64,000 bases of DNA, taken from Mycobacterium paraseoulense (GTDB lineage Bacteria; Actinomycetota; Actinomycetes; Mycobacteriales; Mycobacteriaceae). A program made the position numbers and the translations under genes. Positions 35,908 to 46,836 of the stretch are shown in pieces (the first letter of the stretch is position 1; every line of letters starts with the position of its first letter). The notes below the pieces were generated by a model. It saw nothing but the letters and a program-made list of their open reading frames with translations, was not told the DNA's origin and ran no database searches. The stretch is from the NCBI RefSeq assembly GCF_010731655.1, contig NZ_AP022619.1, positions 3,348,001 through 3,412,000 on the forward strand, in the 5' to 3' direction.

Positions 35908-35968
35908 GGCTCGCCCGGCTGTGCCGGTGCGGTCCGTTTCGGCACCACGCTAGCCCGGATCTGGCCGT

Positions 35969-37063
35969 CTAGAATCTCGGGTGCTGTCCGACCAGCTTTG
36001 CCCGCGGGCCCTCTTTACCGCCTTTGCAGACCGTCCCCAACACCCAGCAGTCCAGGTGGCGGGCCGTCAAGATGGCCAAAGCGCGGTCGGTGTCCTCGGG
36101 CGCGACAACGGCGACCATGCCGACGCCCATGTTGAAAGTCTTCTCCATCTCCTCCCGCCTCACCCGACCACGCTGCGCGATCATGGCGAACACCGGTGCG
36201 GGCGTCCAAGTCCCCCGGTCGATTTCGGCGACCAGGCCGTGCGGGATGACGCGTTGCAGGTTGCCGGCCAGCCCGCCGCCGGTGACGTGGCAGAAGGTGC
36301 GGACATGGGTTTCGGCGGTCAACGCCAGACAGTCTTTGGCGTAGATCCGAGTGGGTTCCAACAGCTCTTCCCCCAGGGTTCGGCCGAACTCCTCGACATA
36401 ACCGGCCAAGTTCATCCGGTCGATCTCGAGCAGCACCGTGCGGGCCAGCGAGTAGCCGTTGGAATGCAGGCCGGAGGAGCCCATGGCGATGAGCGTGTCG
36501 CCGGGTTTGACCCGATCGGGCCCCAGCACGTCGTCGGCTTCCACGACACCGACACCGGTCGCCGAGATGTCGTAATGGTCGGGTTCCATCAGACCGGGAT
36601 GCTCGGCGGTTTCACCGCCCAGCAGCGCGCAGCCGGCGCGCACACATCCCTCGGCGATGCCGGCCACGATCGCGCTGAGCCGTTCAGGCACGGTCCGGCC
36701 CACCGCGATGTAGTCCTGCAGGAACAGCGGCTCGGCGCCGCAGACGACGAGGTCGTCGACCACCATCGCGACCAGGTCCAGGCCGACGGTGTCGTGTTTG
36801 TCCATCGCCTGAGCGACCGCCAGCTTGGTTCCCACACCGTCGGTCGAGGCCGCGAGCAGCGGTTCGCGGTAGTCGTTGCGCAAAGCGAACAGCCCGGCGA
36901 ACCCACCGAGGCCGCCCCGCACCTCGGGCCTGGTGGCCCGTGTCGCCAGCGGCTTGAACATCTCGACGGCGCGGTCGCCAGCCTCAATGTCCACCCCGGC
37001 CGACGCGTAGGTGATGCCGTGGCTGCCCGGGTTTCGTCCGGGGCTTTTTCCGGGATCCGTCAT
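35969..37063 (-). CDS. purM: phosphoribosylformylglycinamidine cyclo-ligase
   Basis: A 364-residue AIR synthetase. Family motifs are YASAGVDIEAGDRAVEMFK at the start, LAASTDGVGTKLAVA, the ATP-grip loop GGETAEHPG, and LIAMGSSGLHSNGYSLAR. It converts FGAM to AIR with ATP in the fifth step of IMP synthesis. purF lies 71 bp upstream on the same strand and the two are probably co-transcribed as in M. tuberculosis (Rv0808-Rv0809). Length and order are standard. Confidence 0.97.
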   Translation of the reverse strand: MTDPGKSPGRNPGSHGITYASAGVDIEAGDRAVEMFKPLATRATRPEVRGGLGGFAGLFALRNDYREPLLAASTDGVGTKLAVAQAMDKHDTVGLDLVAMVVDDLVVCGAEPLFLQDYIAVGRTVPERLSAIVAGIAEGCVRAGCALLGGETAEHPGLMEPDHYDISATGVGVVEADDVLGPDRVKPGDTLIAMGSSGLHSNGYSLARTVLLEIDRMNLAGYVEEFGRTLGEELLEPTRIYAKDCLALTAETHVRTFCHVTGGGLAGNLQRVIPHGLVAEIDRGTWTPAPVFAMIAQRGRVRREEMEKTFNMGVGMVAVVAPEDTDRALAILTARHLDCWVLGTVCKGGKEGPRAKLVGQHPRF

Positions 37064-37134
37064 CGCGATAAAGGCTACCGGGCGCCGCCGACCGCCGTTA
37101 TCAAACGTGTTGGAACGGGCGCGTCGGACGTCCG

Positions 37135-38661
37135 TCAGCGGACGATGGGGACTTCGTCGGGCGTCAGCTCCTCGAGCCCGGACCCGCGCGCGGCGTTGGT
37201 GAGCATGTGCTCGATGACGTTCTTACCCAAGGCCGTCTCCTCGGGCAGCTCGATCGGATACCGTCCGTCGAAGCAGGCTGTGCACAGTCGCGACGCGGGT
37301 TGTTCGGACGCCGCGACCAGGCCGCGCAGCGAGATGTAGCCGAGGGAGTCGGCGCCGATGGCGTGCCGCACCGCTTCGAGCATTTCCTCTTTGTCCTGTA
37401 CGGCGTTGGCGATCAGCTCGGCCGGCGACGGGAAGTCGATGCCATAGAAGCAGGGCCATTTCACCGGCGGCGACGCGATCCGCACGTGGACTTCGACGGC
37501 ACCGGCCTCGCGCAGCATGCGCAGCAGCGCGCGCTGGGTGTTCCCGCGCACGATCGAGTCGTCCACGACGATGAGCCGCTTGCCGCGGATGACCTCGCGA
37601 AGTGGGTTGAGCTTCAGGCGGATACCGAGCTGGCGGATGGTCTGGGACGGTTGGATGAAGGTCCGCCCGACGTAGGCGTTCTTCATCAGGCCCTGCCCGT
37701 ACGGAATGCCGGACTCCTGCGCGTATCCGACCGCCGCGGGAGTGCCCGACTCCGGGACTCCAATGACCAGGTCGGCGTCGACCGGGCACTCACGGGCCAG
37801 GCGGCGACCGATCTCCACCCGAGTGGCGTGCACGGACCGGCCGGCGATCGTGCTGTCCGGCCGCGCCAGGTAGACGTACTCGAACACGCAGCCCTTGGGC
37901 GTCGGGTTGGCAAAACGCGTGGACCGCACCCCGTCGGCGTCGATCGCCAGCAGTTCGCCCGGCTCGATATCGCGCACGAACGATGCGCCGACGATGTCCA
38001 GGGCCGCCGTTTCGGAGGCCACCACCCAGCCCCGATCCAGCCGGCCAAGCGAAAGCGGCCTTACGCCGTGGGGATCGCGGCATGCATAGAGCGTGTTCTC
38101 GTCCATGAAGGTCAGGCAGAACGCGCCGCGCACGGTGGGCAACAGATCCAGGGCCGCCTGCTCGAGGGTGGAATCCGCCGCGCCGTGGGCCAGCAGGGCG
38201 CCCAGGATGTCGGAGTCCGTCGTCGCCGGCGCGGGGCAGCGCCGAGCGATCAGCCCGGCGTCACGGGCGAGTGCGGCAAGCTCGGCGGTGTTGACCAGAT
38301 TTCCGTTGTGCCCCAGCGCGACACCGGTGCCGGCGGCGGTGTTGCGGAACACCGGCTGCGCGTTCTCCCACGTCGTGTCGCCGGTGGTGGAGTAGCGGCA
38401 ATGCCCGATGGCGACGTGACCCGGCATCGCGGCGAGCGTCTGCTCGTCGAAAACCTGGCTGACCAAGCCCAAGTCCTTGAAGACGAGAACCTGTGATCCA
38501 TCGGCGACGGCGATTCCGGCGGCCTCCTGCCCGCGATGCTGCAGGGCGTACAAGCCGTAATAGGTGAGTTTTGCGACATCCTCGCCCGGGGCCCAAACCC
38601 CAAATACACCACACTCTTCACGAGGCGAGTTCAGGTCCTGCTCGGGTTCTCCGACGGTCAC
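37135..38661 (-). CDS. purF: amidophosphoribosyltransferase
   Basis: A glutamine PRPP amidotransferase of 508 residues from GTG 38661; the frame runs further to 38736 without a better start. The N-terminal propeptide (VTVGEPEQDLNSPREE) precedes Cys of CGVFGVWAPGED, which becomes the N-terminal nucleophile. The glutaminase part has GHCRYSTTGD and GHNGNLVN; the PRTase part has the PRPP loop LIVVDDSIVRGNTQ. Cys residues that bind a 4Fe-4S cluster in the family (CFYGIDFP, LCTACFDG) are present. It makes phosphoribosylamine, the committed step of purine synthesis, and is feedback-regulated by nucleotides. Confidence 0.96.
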   Translation of the reverse strand: MTVGEPEQDLNSPREECGVFGVWAPGEDVAKLTYYGLYALQHRGQEAAGIAVADGSQVLVFKDLGLVSQVFDEQTLAAMPGHVAIGHCRYSTTGDTTWENAQPVFRNTAAGTGVALGHNGNLVNTAELAALARDAGLIARRCPAPATTDSDILGALLAHGAADSTLEQAALDLLPTVRGAFCLTFMDENTLYACRDPHGVRPLSLGRLDRGWVVASETAALDIVGASFVRDIEPGELLAIDADGVRSTRFANPTPKGCVFEYVYLARPDSTIAGRSVHATRVEIGRRLARECPVDADLVIGVPESGTPAAVGYAQESGIPYGQGLMKNAYVGRTFIQPSQTIRQLGIRLKLNPLREVIRGKRLIVVDDSIVRGNTQRALLRMLREAGAVEVHVRIASPPVKWPCFYGIDFPSPAELIANAVQDKEEMLEAVRHAIGADSLGYISLRGLVAASEQPASRLCTACFDGRYPIELPEETALGKNVIEHMLTNAARGSGLEELTPDEVPIVR

Positions 38662-38799
38662 GATCGGGCGGCTCCCTGGGGAACGGTTGGTGACGTTACG
38701 GAGTCTACGGGTCCGACGCCCGCGACCGCGAATCAACAGCGCGTGTTGCGCGCCGAAAATTCCCGCAGGGAACCTAAAGCTGCAGTTCAGGGTTACTAT

Positions 38800-39189
38800 T
38801 CAGCTGATATCGAACAGGGGCAGGTAGTGTTCGATGTCACCGGCTCGAGAGCCCGAGAGACTTATCGCACCGGCGTCCCTCGCCTGCGGGAACGCCCACA
38901 GTCCGGCAGCCAGCAGCAGCCACGTCCGCGGATCGGTCTCCACCACGTTGGGCGGCGTGCCGCGGGTGTGCATTGGCCCCGCGATGCACTGGACCGCGAC
39001 GAACGGCGGAATCCGCACCTCGACGCTGGCGCCGGGCGCCACGGCGGCCAGCGTGCGGGCGGTGAGCCGGACGGCGGTGCCGAGGCTCTCGCGGTCGGGC
39101 GCGGGCCGGGATTCGTCGCGCAGCCAGTCCGCGACAGCCAACACCGCCTGCCGAGTCTTCGCCGGATCGGCCTTTTGACGGACGGCCAT
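38800..39189 (-). CDS. sterol carrier family protein (Rv0807-like)
   Basis: A 129-residue protein beginning MAVRQKADPAKTRQAVLAVA. The mid-region VRLTARTLAAVAPGASVEVRIPPFVAVQC is the signature of this actinobacterial family, which belongs to the SCP2-like fold of MDMPI and related proteins. No catalytic residues are visible; a small hydrophobic ligand is the usual guess. It is conserved beside purF in mycobacteria. Divergent from the orphan MCE gene, start codons 19 bp apart, so their promoters must overlap. Confidence 0.85.
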   Translation of the reverse strand: MAVRQKADPAKTRQAVLAVADWLRDESRPAPDRESLGTAVRLTARTLAAVAPGASVEVRIPPFVAVQCIAGPMHTRGTPPNVVETDPRTWLLLAAGLWAFPQARDAGAISLSGSRAGDIEHYLPLFDIS

Positions 39190-39208
39190 ACCCTAGGGTC
39201 TCAAACTC

Positions 39209-40423
39209 ATGGAGCGTCGTCGCCTGCGGCGCGGGCCACCGCACAAGGCCGTCGGGCTCGTGACGGTGGCCGTCATGGGGTTGATCGGGTCGCTCCTGTA
39301 CCTGCAGTTCCGGGGTGACCTCACTCCGACGACCAAGCTGACCCTAATGGCTGCGCGCGCCGGCCTGGTGCTGGATCCCGGCTCCAAGGTGACCTACAAC
39401 GGAGTCCAGATCGGCCGGGTGGAGCGCATTTCCGAGACCACCCGCGACGGCAAGCCGGCGGCCAAGCTGGTGCTTGACATCACCCCGCGGTACCTCAAGC
39501 TGATCCCGGCCAACGTGGCGGCCACGATCAAAGCGACAACGGTATTCGGCAACAAATACGTCGCGTTGAGGTCACCGGCGCAGCCCGCGGCACAATCGAT
39601 CGCGCCGGCGGCGGTGATCGAGGCGACGTCGGTGACCACCGAGTTCAATACCGTTTTCGAGACGCTCATGTCGATTGCGGAGAAAGTCGACCCGGTCAAG
39701 GTGAATCTGACGCTCAGCGCGGCCGCGCAAGCCCTGACCGGGTTGGGTGACAGGTTCGGTGCATCTCTGGTCAACGGCAACACGATCCTCGACGACGTCA
39801 ATCCGCGGATGCCCGAAATACGCGCTGACGCTGCGCGATTGGCCGCTCTCGCTGAGACCTACGCCCGCGCGTCTCCCGACCTGTGGGGCGCGCTGGACCA
39901 CGCGGTGACCGCGGCGCGCACGTTGAACCGGCAGCAAATCGATCTGGACGCGGCGCTGCTGGCGGCGGCCGGGCTGGGCGGCACGGGCGCCGACATCTTC
40001 GGACGCGGCGGCCCGTACCTGGCGCGGGGGGCCGACGATCTGGTCACCTCCAGCCAGCTGCTCGACGAGTACAGCCCGGAAATCTTCTGCACCATACGCA
40101 ATTTCGACGAGGTCGGGCCCAGGATCCACAACGCCCTCGGCGACAACGGCTACTCGCTGGGCGCGCACGCTGCGGGCGCGATCGCCGGGGCTCCCAATCC
40201 CTATATCTGGCCGGAGAACCTGCCGCGGACCAATGCCAGGGGCGGTCCCGGCGGGCGGCCGGGCTGCTGGCAGACGATCACCCGGCAGTTGTGGCCGGCG
40301 CCGTTTCTGGTGATGGACACCGGCGCAAGCATGGCTCCCTACAACCATTTCGAACTGGGCTCGCCACTCTTCGTCGAGCACGTGTGGGGCCGCCAGTTGG
40401 GCGACTACACCATCAACCCGTGA
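39209..40423 (+). CDS. orphan MCE-family (MceA-like) protein
   Basis: A 404-residue protein: cytoplasmic basic start, membrane anchor 15-33 (AVGLVTVAVMGLIGSLLYLQF), MCE domain about 40-115 (LTLMAARAGLVLDPGSKVTY... VYNGVQIGRV), then a helical region with AIKATTVFGNKYVAL and a C-terminal domain as in MceA proteins. MCE proteins form tunnel complexes with YrbE permeases and the MceG ATPase to import lipids. Here there is no yrbE or other mce gene nearby, so it is a solitary copy that would have to join an external complex. A TAGGGT box (39194-39199) 9 nt before ATG suggests a leaderless start. Its 3' end overlaps the convergent protease gene by 19 bp. Confidence 0.85.
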   Translation: MERRRLRRGPPHKAVGLVTVAVMGLIGSLLYLQFRGDLTPTTKLTLMAARAGLVLDPGSKVTYNGVQIGRVERISETTRDGKPAAKLVLDITPRYLKLIPANVAATIKATTVFGNKYVALRSPAQPAAQSIAPAAVIEATSVTTEFNTVFETLMSIAEKVDPVKVNLTLSAAAQALTGLGDRFGASLVNGNTILDDVNPRMPEIRADAARLAALAETYARASPDLWGALDHAVTAARTLNRQQIDLDAALLAAAGLGGTGADIFGRGGPYLARGADDLVTSSQLLDEYSPEIFCTIRNFDEVGPRIHNALGDNGYSLGAHAAGAIAGAPNPYIWPENLPRTNARGGPGGRPGCWQTITRQLWPAPFLVMDTGASMAPYNHFELGSPLFVEHVWGRQLGDYTINP

Positions 40424-41040
40424 CGCCGCACGCTGAGCGCGGCGATCGCGCCGGCCTCGTTGATGGCCAAGTGCGCGAGCATGGGTGCGGCGACGCTACC
40501 CGAACGGTCCGCCAGCCAACCGAAGAGCCAGCCGGCGAGGCCGGTCACCAGCACGGTGCCCACCACCGGCTCACCCGACGCGCGTGCGTCCGCGATGTGG
40601 GAGAGCCCAAAGCTTGCCGCCTGCAACAACCTTGCGCCCGAGGTGCCGAACCCATCCGCGGCGGCGGTGATCAGCGCCGCGCGGAACGCGGCCTCCTCGG
40701 ACCAGACGGTTCCGATCGGGATCTGCAGCAGCAGCCACCCGGGCGTTGAGCCGGGTGGCTCCCGGTCGGCCATCGACGCCCGCACCAACGGCACCGCCGT
40801 CGTCGCGGCGATCGCGCTCACCGCCGCCACGCCGGCCGCCGAACCCAGCCGCAGCCCCGCCCACAGCCGCGGCGGATTTAGCCCCAGCGGTGCACGCGTG
40901 GCAAGCACCAGCAGGCCGGCCGCCCCGGCCTGCACGGTCGTCCGCCAGGCCGTGGGCAGCCGCGGGCCCACGAAGCTCCACCCGACCAGGCCGGCGGCTA
41001 GACAGAACGCCCGCGCTCGGCGTAAACCGCTGTAGCCCAT
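40405..41040 (-). CDS. CPBP family intramembrane metalloprotease (Rv0804-like)
   Basis: A 211-residue polytopic protein with the Rce1/CAAX-protease motifs EEAAFR (catalytic Glu pair), FGLSH and HLAINE. About five hydrophobic segments are present. Bacterial CPBP proteases can degrade bacteriocins or process membrane peptides; no target is known here. It lies between purL and the MCE gene. In M. tuberculosis Rv0804 is at this place. Confidence 0.85.
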   Translation of the reverse strand: MGYSGLRRARAFCLAAGLVGWSFVGPRLPTAWRTTVQAGAAGLLVLATRAPLGLNPPRLWAGLRLGSAAGVAAVSAIAATTAVPLVRASMADREPPGSTPGWLLLQIPIGTVWSEEAAFRAALITAAADGFGTSGARLLQAASFGLSHIADARASGEPVVGTVLVTGLAGWLFGWLADRSGSVAAPMLAHLAINEAGAIAALSVRRHGLMV

Positions 41041-41059
41041 ATGGAGTCGTCGCTACGGC

Positions 41060-43384
<2,325 letters not shown>

Positions 43385-43407
43385 TCACCGTCGGGTCGCC
43401 GTGGAGG

Positions 43408-43755
43408 CTATTGGCCGACCACGCAGAAGACGTTGCCCTCGGGGTCGGCCAGCACCACCCAGCGGAAATTGTCGCCGAAGTTGTGCCGGCCGACCTCGGT
43501 GGCCCCGGCGGCTGTCAGCCGAGACGCCTCGGCGTCCACGTCGGCGGGGCCGAAGTCGAGGTGCACGCGGTTCTTCCCGGGCGTAGGGTCGGGCACCTTC
43601 TGGAATCCGAGCCGAGGGCCCTCCGGCAAACTCACCGCGGTGAACTCGTCGGCGAGCAATTCCTGCGTCGTACCACCGAACTGCTCGGCCCACCAGCCGG
43701 CCAGCTGCGCCGGATTGCTGCAGTCGAAGGTGATCATCTCCACGTTGAGCGCCAT
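43408..43755 (-). CDS. VOC/glyoxalase superfamily protein (Rv0801-like)
   Basis: A 115-residue beta-alpha-beta-beta-beta protein: ATG 43755 chosen; an extended open frame to 43812 is unlikely. It has VEMITFDCSNPAQLAGWWAEQFGG, HLDFGPADVDAEASRLTAAGA and VVLADPEGNVFCV, typical of small glyoxalase/bleomycin-resistance-like proteins. Metal-ligand positions are partly kept (HLDF His and the C-terminal region) but no conserved Glu is evident, so the substrate and even activity are uncertain. Upstream of purL on the same strand, as Rv0801 is. Confidence 0.82.
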   Translation of the reverse strand: MALNVEMITFDCSNPAQLAGWWAEQFGGTTQELLADEFTAVSLPEGPRLGFQKVPDPTPGKNRVHLDFGPADVDAEASRLTAAGATEVGRHNFGDNFRWVVLADPEGNVFCVVGQ

Positions 43756-43854
43756 ACCGCCCGACCTTAGGCCTGGACCCGCTGCGGCGAAAGGAACGGC
43801 TGCAGCGCTCACGAAGTTTGCACGTCCGGTCGGGCCCCTGCTTTCGCCTCGCGG

Positions 43855-45384
43855 TTAATCGACGGTCAGGAAGTCGGCCATCATGGCCATGTCTTCGTGC
43901 TCGAGGTTGTGGCAGTGCAGAAGGTAGGAACCCGCGTAATCGGTGAACCGGGTGAGGACTTCAACCGCTTCGGCTGGGCGGACATCGACGGTGTCCTTCC
44001 ACCCCGTGTCGAATCGATCCGGTGCGCGGTTGTTGCGGGAGATCACGCGGAAGGAATTCAGGTGCAGGTGAATAGGGTGGTGGAACTCGGTGATGAACCG
44101 CCAGATTTCTGTGGTGCCGAGCTTAGGGCGCGCCAGCGACCGGCCCGGTTGATAGGAGAGGTCGTTGATCGTCCATACGCCCTTTCTGCCCAGACGGAAG
44201 ACGAACGTTCGAGTGGTTACGGCGCCGCGCGGGTCCACATCCGGGACACTTCCGCTGAGCCGGTGGGGGATCGCCGAATCGTCGGAACGGTCCGCGCCTT
44301 CGATGTCGAACCGCATGACTTCGCCGGCGCTTTCGGTACCCAACCGGTTGAGCAACCGCACTTTTGATCCGGGCTCATAGCGGCCGAAATCGACCACAAC
44401 ATCGAACCGTTCGGCCGGAGCGATGTCGATGAAATCGTGGCCTACCGGTCGGGCGAGTAATCCGCCGTCACTGCCGATCTGCACCAGCGCCGAGCCGCCG
44501 GGTGGCTGCGGGTCTAGCTGCAGCCGGTAGCGGCGGGCGTTGGATGCGTTCAGCAGCCGCAGGCGGTAACGGGCGGGATCGGTCGACAGCACCGGCCATG
44601 GTGCGCCGTTGACGAGGACGACGTCACCGAGGACGCCATTCATGTAGTCACCGGTTGCTCCGCCGCCGTCAGCGGACGGATAGCGGAAGGAGCCGTCGGC
44701 GGCGAATGCGCGATCGGTGATCATCAGCGGGACGTCCCGCCGGCCGCGCGGCAGGGGCAGCGCGTCTTCCTCGTCGTCGTGGACCAAGTGGAATCCGGCC
44801 AGGCCGCGCCACACGGCGGCGCCGGTGTAGCCCATGCGGTGATCGTGGTACCACAACGTAGCGGCCCGCTGGTTCATCGGATAGACGTATTCGCGCTCTC
44901 CGACAATGCTCTTGCGCGCCATGGCTTCAGCCCCGGGCTGACCGGTCGGCGGGAGGATGAAGTCGGTCGGGTACCCATCGTGGTCTTCCGGCGTGTGGCC
45001 GCCGTGCAGATGCACCACGACCGGCACGGGCAGGGCGTTGCGGTGCCGCACGATGGTGCGTCGGCCGGACCGCGAGGCAATGGTGGGGCCGGGAAAGCTC
45101 GTGTTGTAAGTCCATGCCGCCGTGGGCAGCTCGGGCAGTATGCGCAATTGCGTGGTCTGCTGGGTGATCTCGTAGTAGTCGGTGTCCGCGTCGGTCCGAA
45201 CCGGCGTCAGCTGTTCCGGGATCGGCAATGGGACTTGATAGCGATCGGGCAACCTCGTCTGACTGCTGACAAGCCGTCCTGATTCTGCGGAGCCCAGCAG
45301 TGCGCCGGCAAGCGGCCAGCCGGCACCGATGAAACCGATGCCCGCCGCGGCGGCACCCAGCCGCAACGCGCCGCGCCGATTCAT
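43855..45384 (-). CDS. exported multicopper oxidase
   Basis: A 509-residue enzyme from ATG 45384 with a Tat-type signal (MNRRGALRLGAAAAGIGF). Three cupredoxin domains hold all four copper motifs: HLHGGH, WYHDHRMGYT, HPIHLH and HCHNLEHEDM. Members of this class oxidise Cu(I), metals or phenolics with oxygen; in mycobacteria MmcO-type enzymes protect against copper. The gene start overlaps the preceding gene by 4 bp (ATGA), and an about 140-residue membrane protein precedes it, so the pair is an operon. No copper chaperone or repressor is seen next to it. Confidence 0.9.
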   Translation of the reverse strand: MNRRGALRLGAAAAGIGFIGAGWPLAGALLGSAESGRLVSSQTRLPDRYQVPLPIPEQLTPVRTDADTDYYEITQQTTQLRILPELPTAAWTYNTSFPGPTIASRSGRRTIVRHRNALPVPVVVHLHGGHTPEDHDGYPTDFILPPTGQPGAEAMARKSIVGEREYVYPMNQRAATLWYHDHRMGYTGAAVWRGLAGFHLVHDDEEDALPLPRGRRDVPLMITDRAFAADGSFRYPSADGGGATGDYMNGVLGDVVLVNGAPWPVLSTDPARYRLRLLNASNARRYRLQLDPQPPGGSALVQIGSDGGLLARPVGHDFIDIAPAERFDVVVDFGRYEPGSKVRLLNRLGTESAGEVMRFDIEGADRSDDSAIPHRLSGSVPDVDPRGAVTTRTFVFRLGRKGVWTINDLSYQPGRSLARPKLGTTEIWRFITEFHHPIHLHLNSFRVISRNNRAPDRFDTGWKDTVDVRPAEAVEVLTRFTDYAGSYLLHCHNLEHEDMAMMADFLTVD

Positions 45385-45803
45385 CGGATCACTTCCCGCG
45401 CTGCCGAACGCGAGCGTGCGGCCAGCGGCAGACGCCACACAGAGGCGGTCAGCTGGAAGATTCCCATGATCAACAGCACCCCGAGCGGAACGTGTAAGCA
45501 TGTCAGCCGTAATTCCCCCGATGCGAACTCGGCGACGAAGAGGATCGTCACGAGCGCGCCGACTGCTATCGGCCATCGCGGCCCGCCCGTCCTGCTCACG
45601 ATCACCAGCACCATCACCTGAACGACGGAAAGCACCGTGGTTACCTTCGCGCCAACCGAGTGCAGCATCAGTGCGTCGTATTGCCCGCCGAGAAAACTGC
45701 CGGCGAACCCGGCTTGAGCCAGCGCCAGCAGTGCCAACGTCGCGCTGGTGGCACGGGCGATCACACGGGGCCAGCGCGGGCCGTACCGGTCGTCTGCTGT
45801 CAT
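45381..45803 (-). CDS. four-helix membrane protein preceding the multicopper oxidase
   Basis: A 140-residue membrane protein with hydrophobic stretches at about 17-36 (ATSATLALLALAQAGFAGSF), 50-70 (VGAKVTTVLSVVQVMVLVIV), 75-95 (WPIAVGALVTILFVAEFASG) and 102-122. No domain was recognised beyond general resemblance to small actinobacterial membrane proteins. The stop overlaps the oxidase start (ATGA, 45381-45384), indicating translational coupling. It may anchor or supply the oxidase with electrons or metal; this is inference from position only. Confidence 0.75.
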   Translation of the reverse strand: MTADDRYGPRWPRVIARATSATLALLALAQAGFAGSFLGGQYDALMLHSVGAKVTTVLSVVQVMVLVIVSRTGGPRWPIAVGALVTILFVAEFASGELRLTCLHVPLGVLLIMGIFQLTASVWRLPLAARSRSAAREVIR

Positions 45804-45964
45804 CAGTCCTCCGAGAGATTGCGGACTTTAGGAGATGACGACGAGGCGTCGCGGTGAAAAGTTACGCACGCGTGGGTAACTTTCCGCGCCGCCGATCCGT
45901 CCTTGGATACGGGTTGCTGGTGACCAGACCTGCCACCGCAACGAAATACGCGATAGGAGAAGTG

Positions 45965-46414
45965 ATGTCCCGCCCGACGCCCCCTCGTTGGCTCAAGCCG
46001 ATGAACAAGTTCATGATCGCGCTGCAAAGAATCGGCGTACCGACTGGACCACCCATGGTTTTGACGGTGCCGGGCCGCAAAACGGGTCGACCGCGCAGCA
46101 CGCCGATGACACCGTTCACGCTGGATGGGCAGCTTTATGCGGTGGCCGGGTTTCCCGGTGCCGATTGGGCGCTCAACGCCCGCGCCGCCGGCGCAGGAAC
46201 GCTCGGCAAGGGCCGAAAGACACGGCACGTGAAGATAACTGAGCTGACTGCCGCGCAGGCTCGCCCGGTGTTGCGCCAATATCCGGCCGAAGTGCCGATC
46301 GGTGTTGGCTTTTTGAAACGCTCCGGACTGGTGCGTCAAGGCAATCCCGAAGAGGTCGAGGCGCTGGCCGGTCGCATCGCCGTGTTCCGGCTGGACCCGA
46401 TCGCGGCGAACTGA
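45965..46414 (+). CDS. F420-dependent nitroreductase family (Ddn-like) protein
   Basis: A 149-residue protein from ATG 45965 (AGGAGA at 45955-45960). The split-barrel motif TVPGRKTGRPRSTPMTPF is the signature of deazaflavin (F420)-dependent nitroreductases such as Ddn, whose homologue activates pretomanid. The C-terminal region has VFRLDPI. It reduces quinones or other acceptors with F420H2. A weakly basic N-terminal helix may be membrane associated. It stands with the DoxX-like gene downstream. Confidence 0.85.
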   Translation: MSRPTPPRWLKPMNKFMIALQRIGVPTGPPMVLTVPGRKTGRPRSTPMTPFTLDGQLYAVAGFPGADWALNARAAGAGTLGKGRKTRHVKITELTAAQARPVLRQYPAEVPIGVGFLKRSGLVRQGNPEEVEALAGRIAVFRLDPIAAN

Positions 46415-46449
46415 CTGCCCCGTTGATCGGTCATCCCGAAAGGCGCATC

Positions 46450-46818
46450 ATGCACACCGCATACCTCGTCGTGACGATCTTCGCCATCGGTCTCAACGCA
46501 TTCTCCGGCGTCAGCGCGCTGGTCCACTTCGCACCGATCCTGCCACCCATGCAGCGGGCCGGGGTGCCGGTGTCCTGGCTTACGTTTCCCATCGGCACTC
46601 TGAAAACCCTGGGCGCCCTTGGGCTTATCGCCGGCCTGTGGGTTCCGCCCCTCGGCATCGCCGCGGCAGCCGGACTGACCATCTTCTTTGTCTGCGCGAT
46701 GTACACCCATGTGCTCGCCGACGACATCTCCGGGCAGTTCGCATTCGCCGGGTTCCTGCTCGCACTCAACGTCGCGACCTTCGCGCTCACCGCGCTCGTC
46801 CACCCTGTCGTCATCTAG
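46450..46818 (+). CDS. DoxX-like membrane protein
   Basis: A 122-residue protein with four hydrophobic helices, ATG 46450 preceded by GAAAGG; an earlier in-frame codon at 46423 is less likely. The motif TFPIGTLKTLGALGLIAGLW is found in DoxX-family proteins, which in mycobacteria are part of membrane oxidoreductase complexes with SodA and SseA-type sulfurtransferase in M. tuberculosis. This gene follows the F420-type reductase by 35 bp and is likely in the same operon. Function not established. Confidence 0.75.
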   Translation: MHTAYLVVTIFAIGLNAFSGVSALVHFAPILPPMQRAGVPVSWLTFPIGTLKTLGALGLIAGLWVPPLGIAAAAGLTIFFVCAMYTHVLADDISGQFAFAGFLLALNVATFALTALVHPVVI

Positions 46819-46836
46819 AACGGCAGGCCGGCCGCA

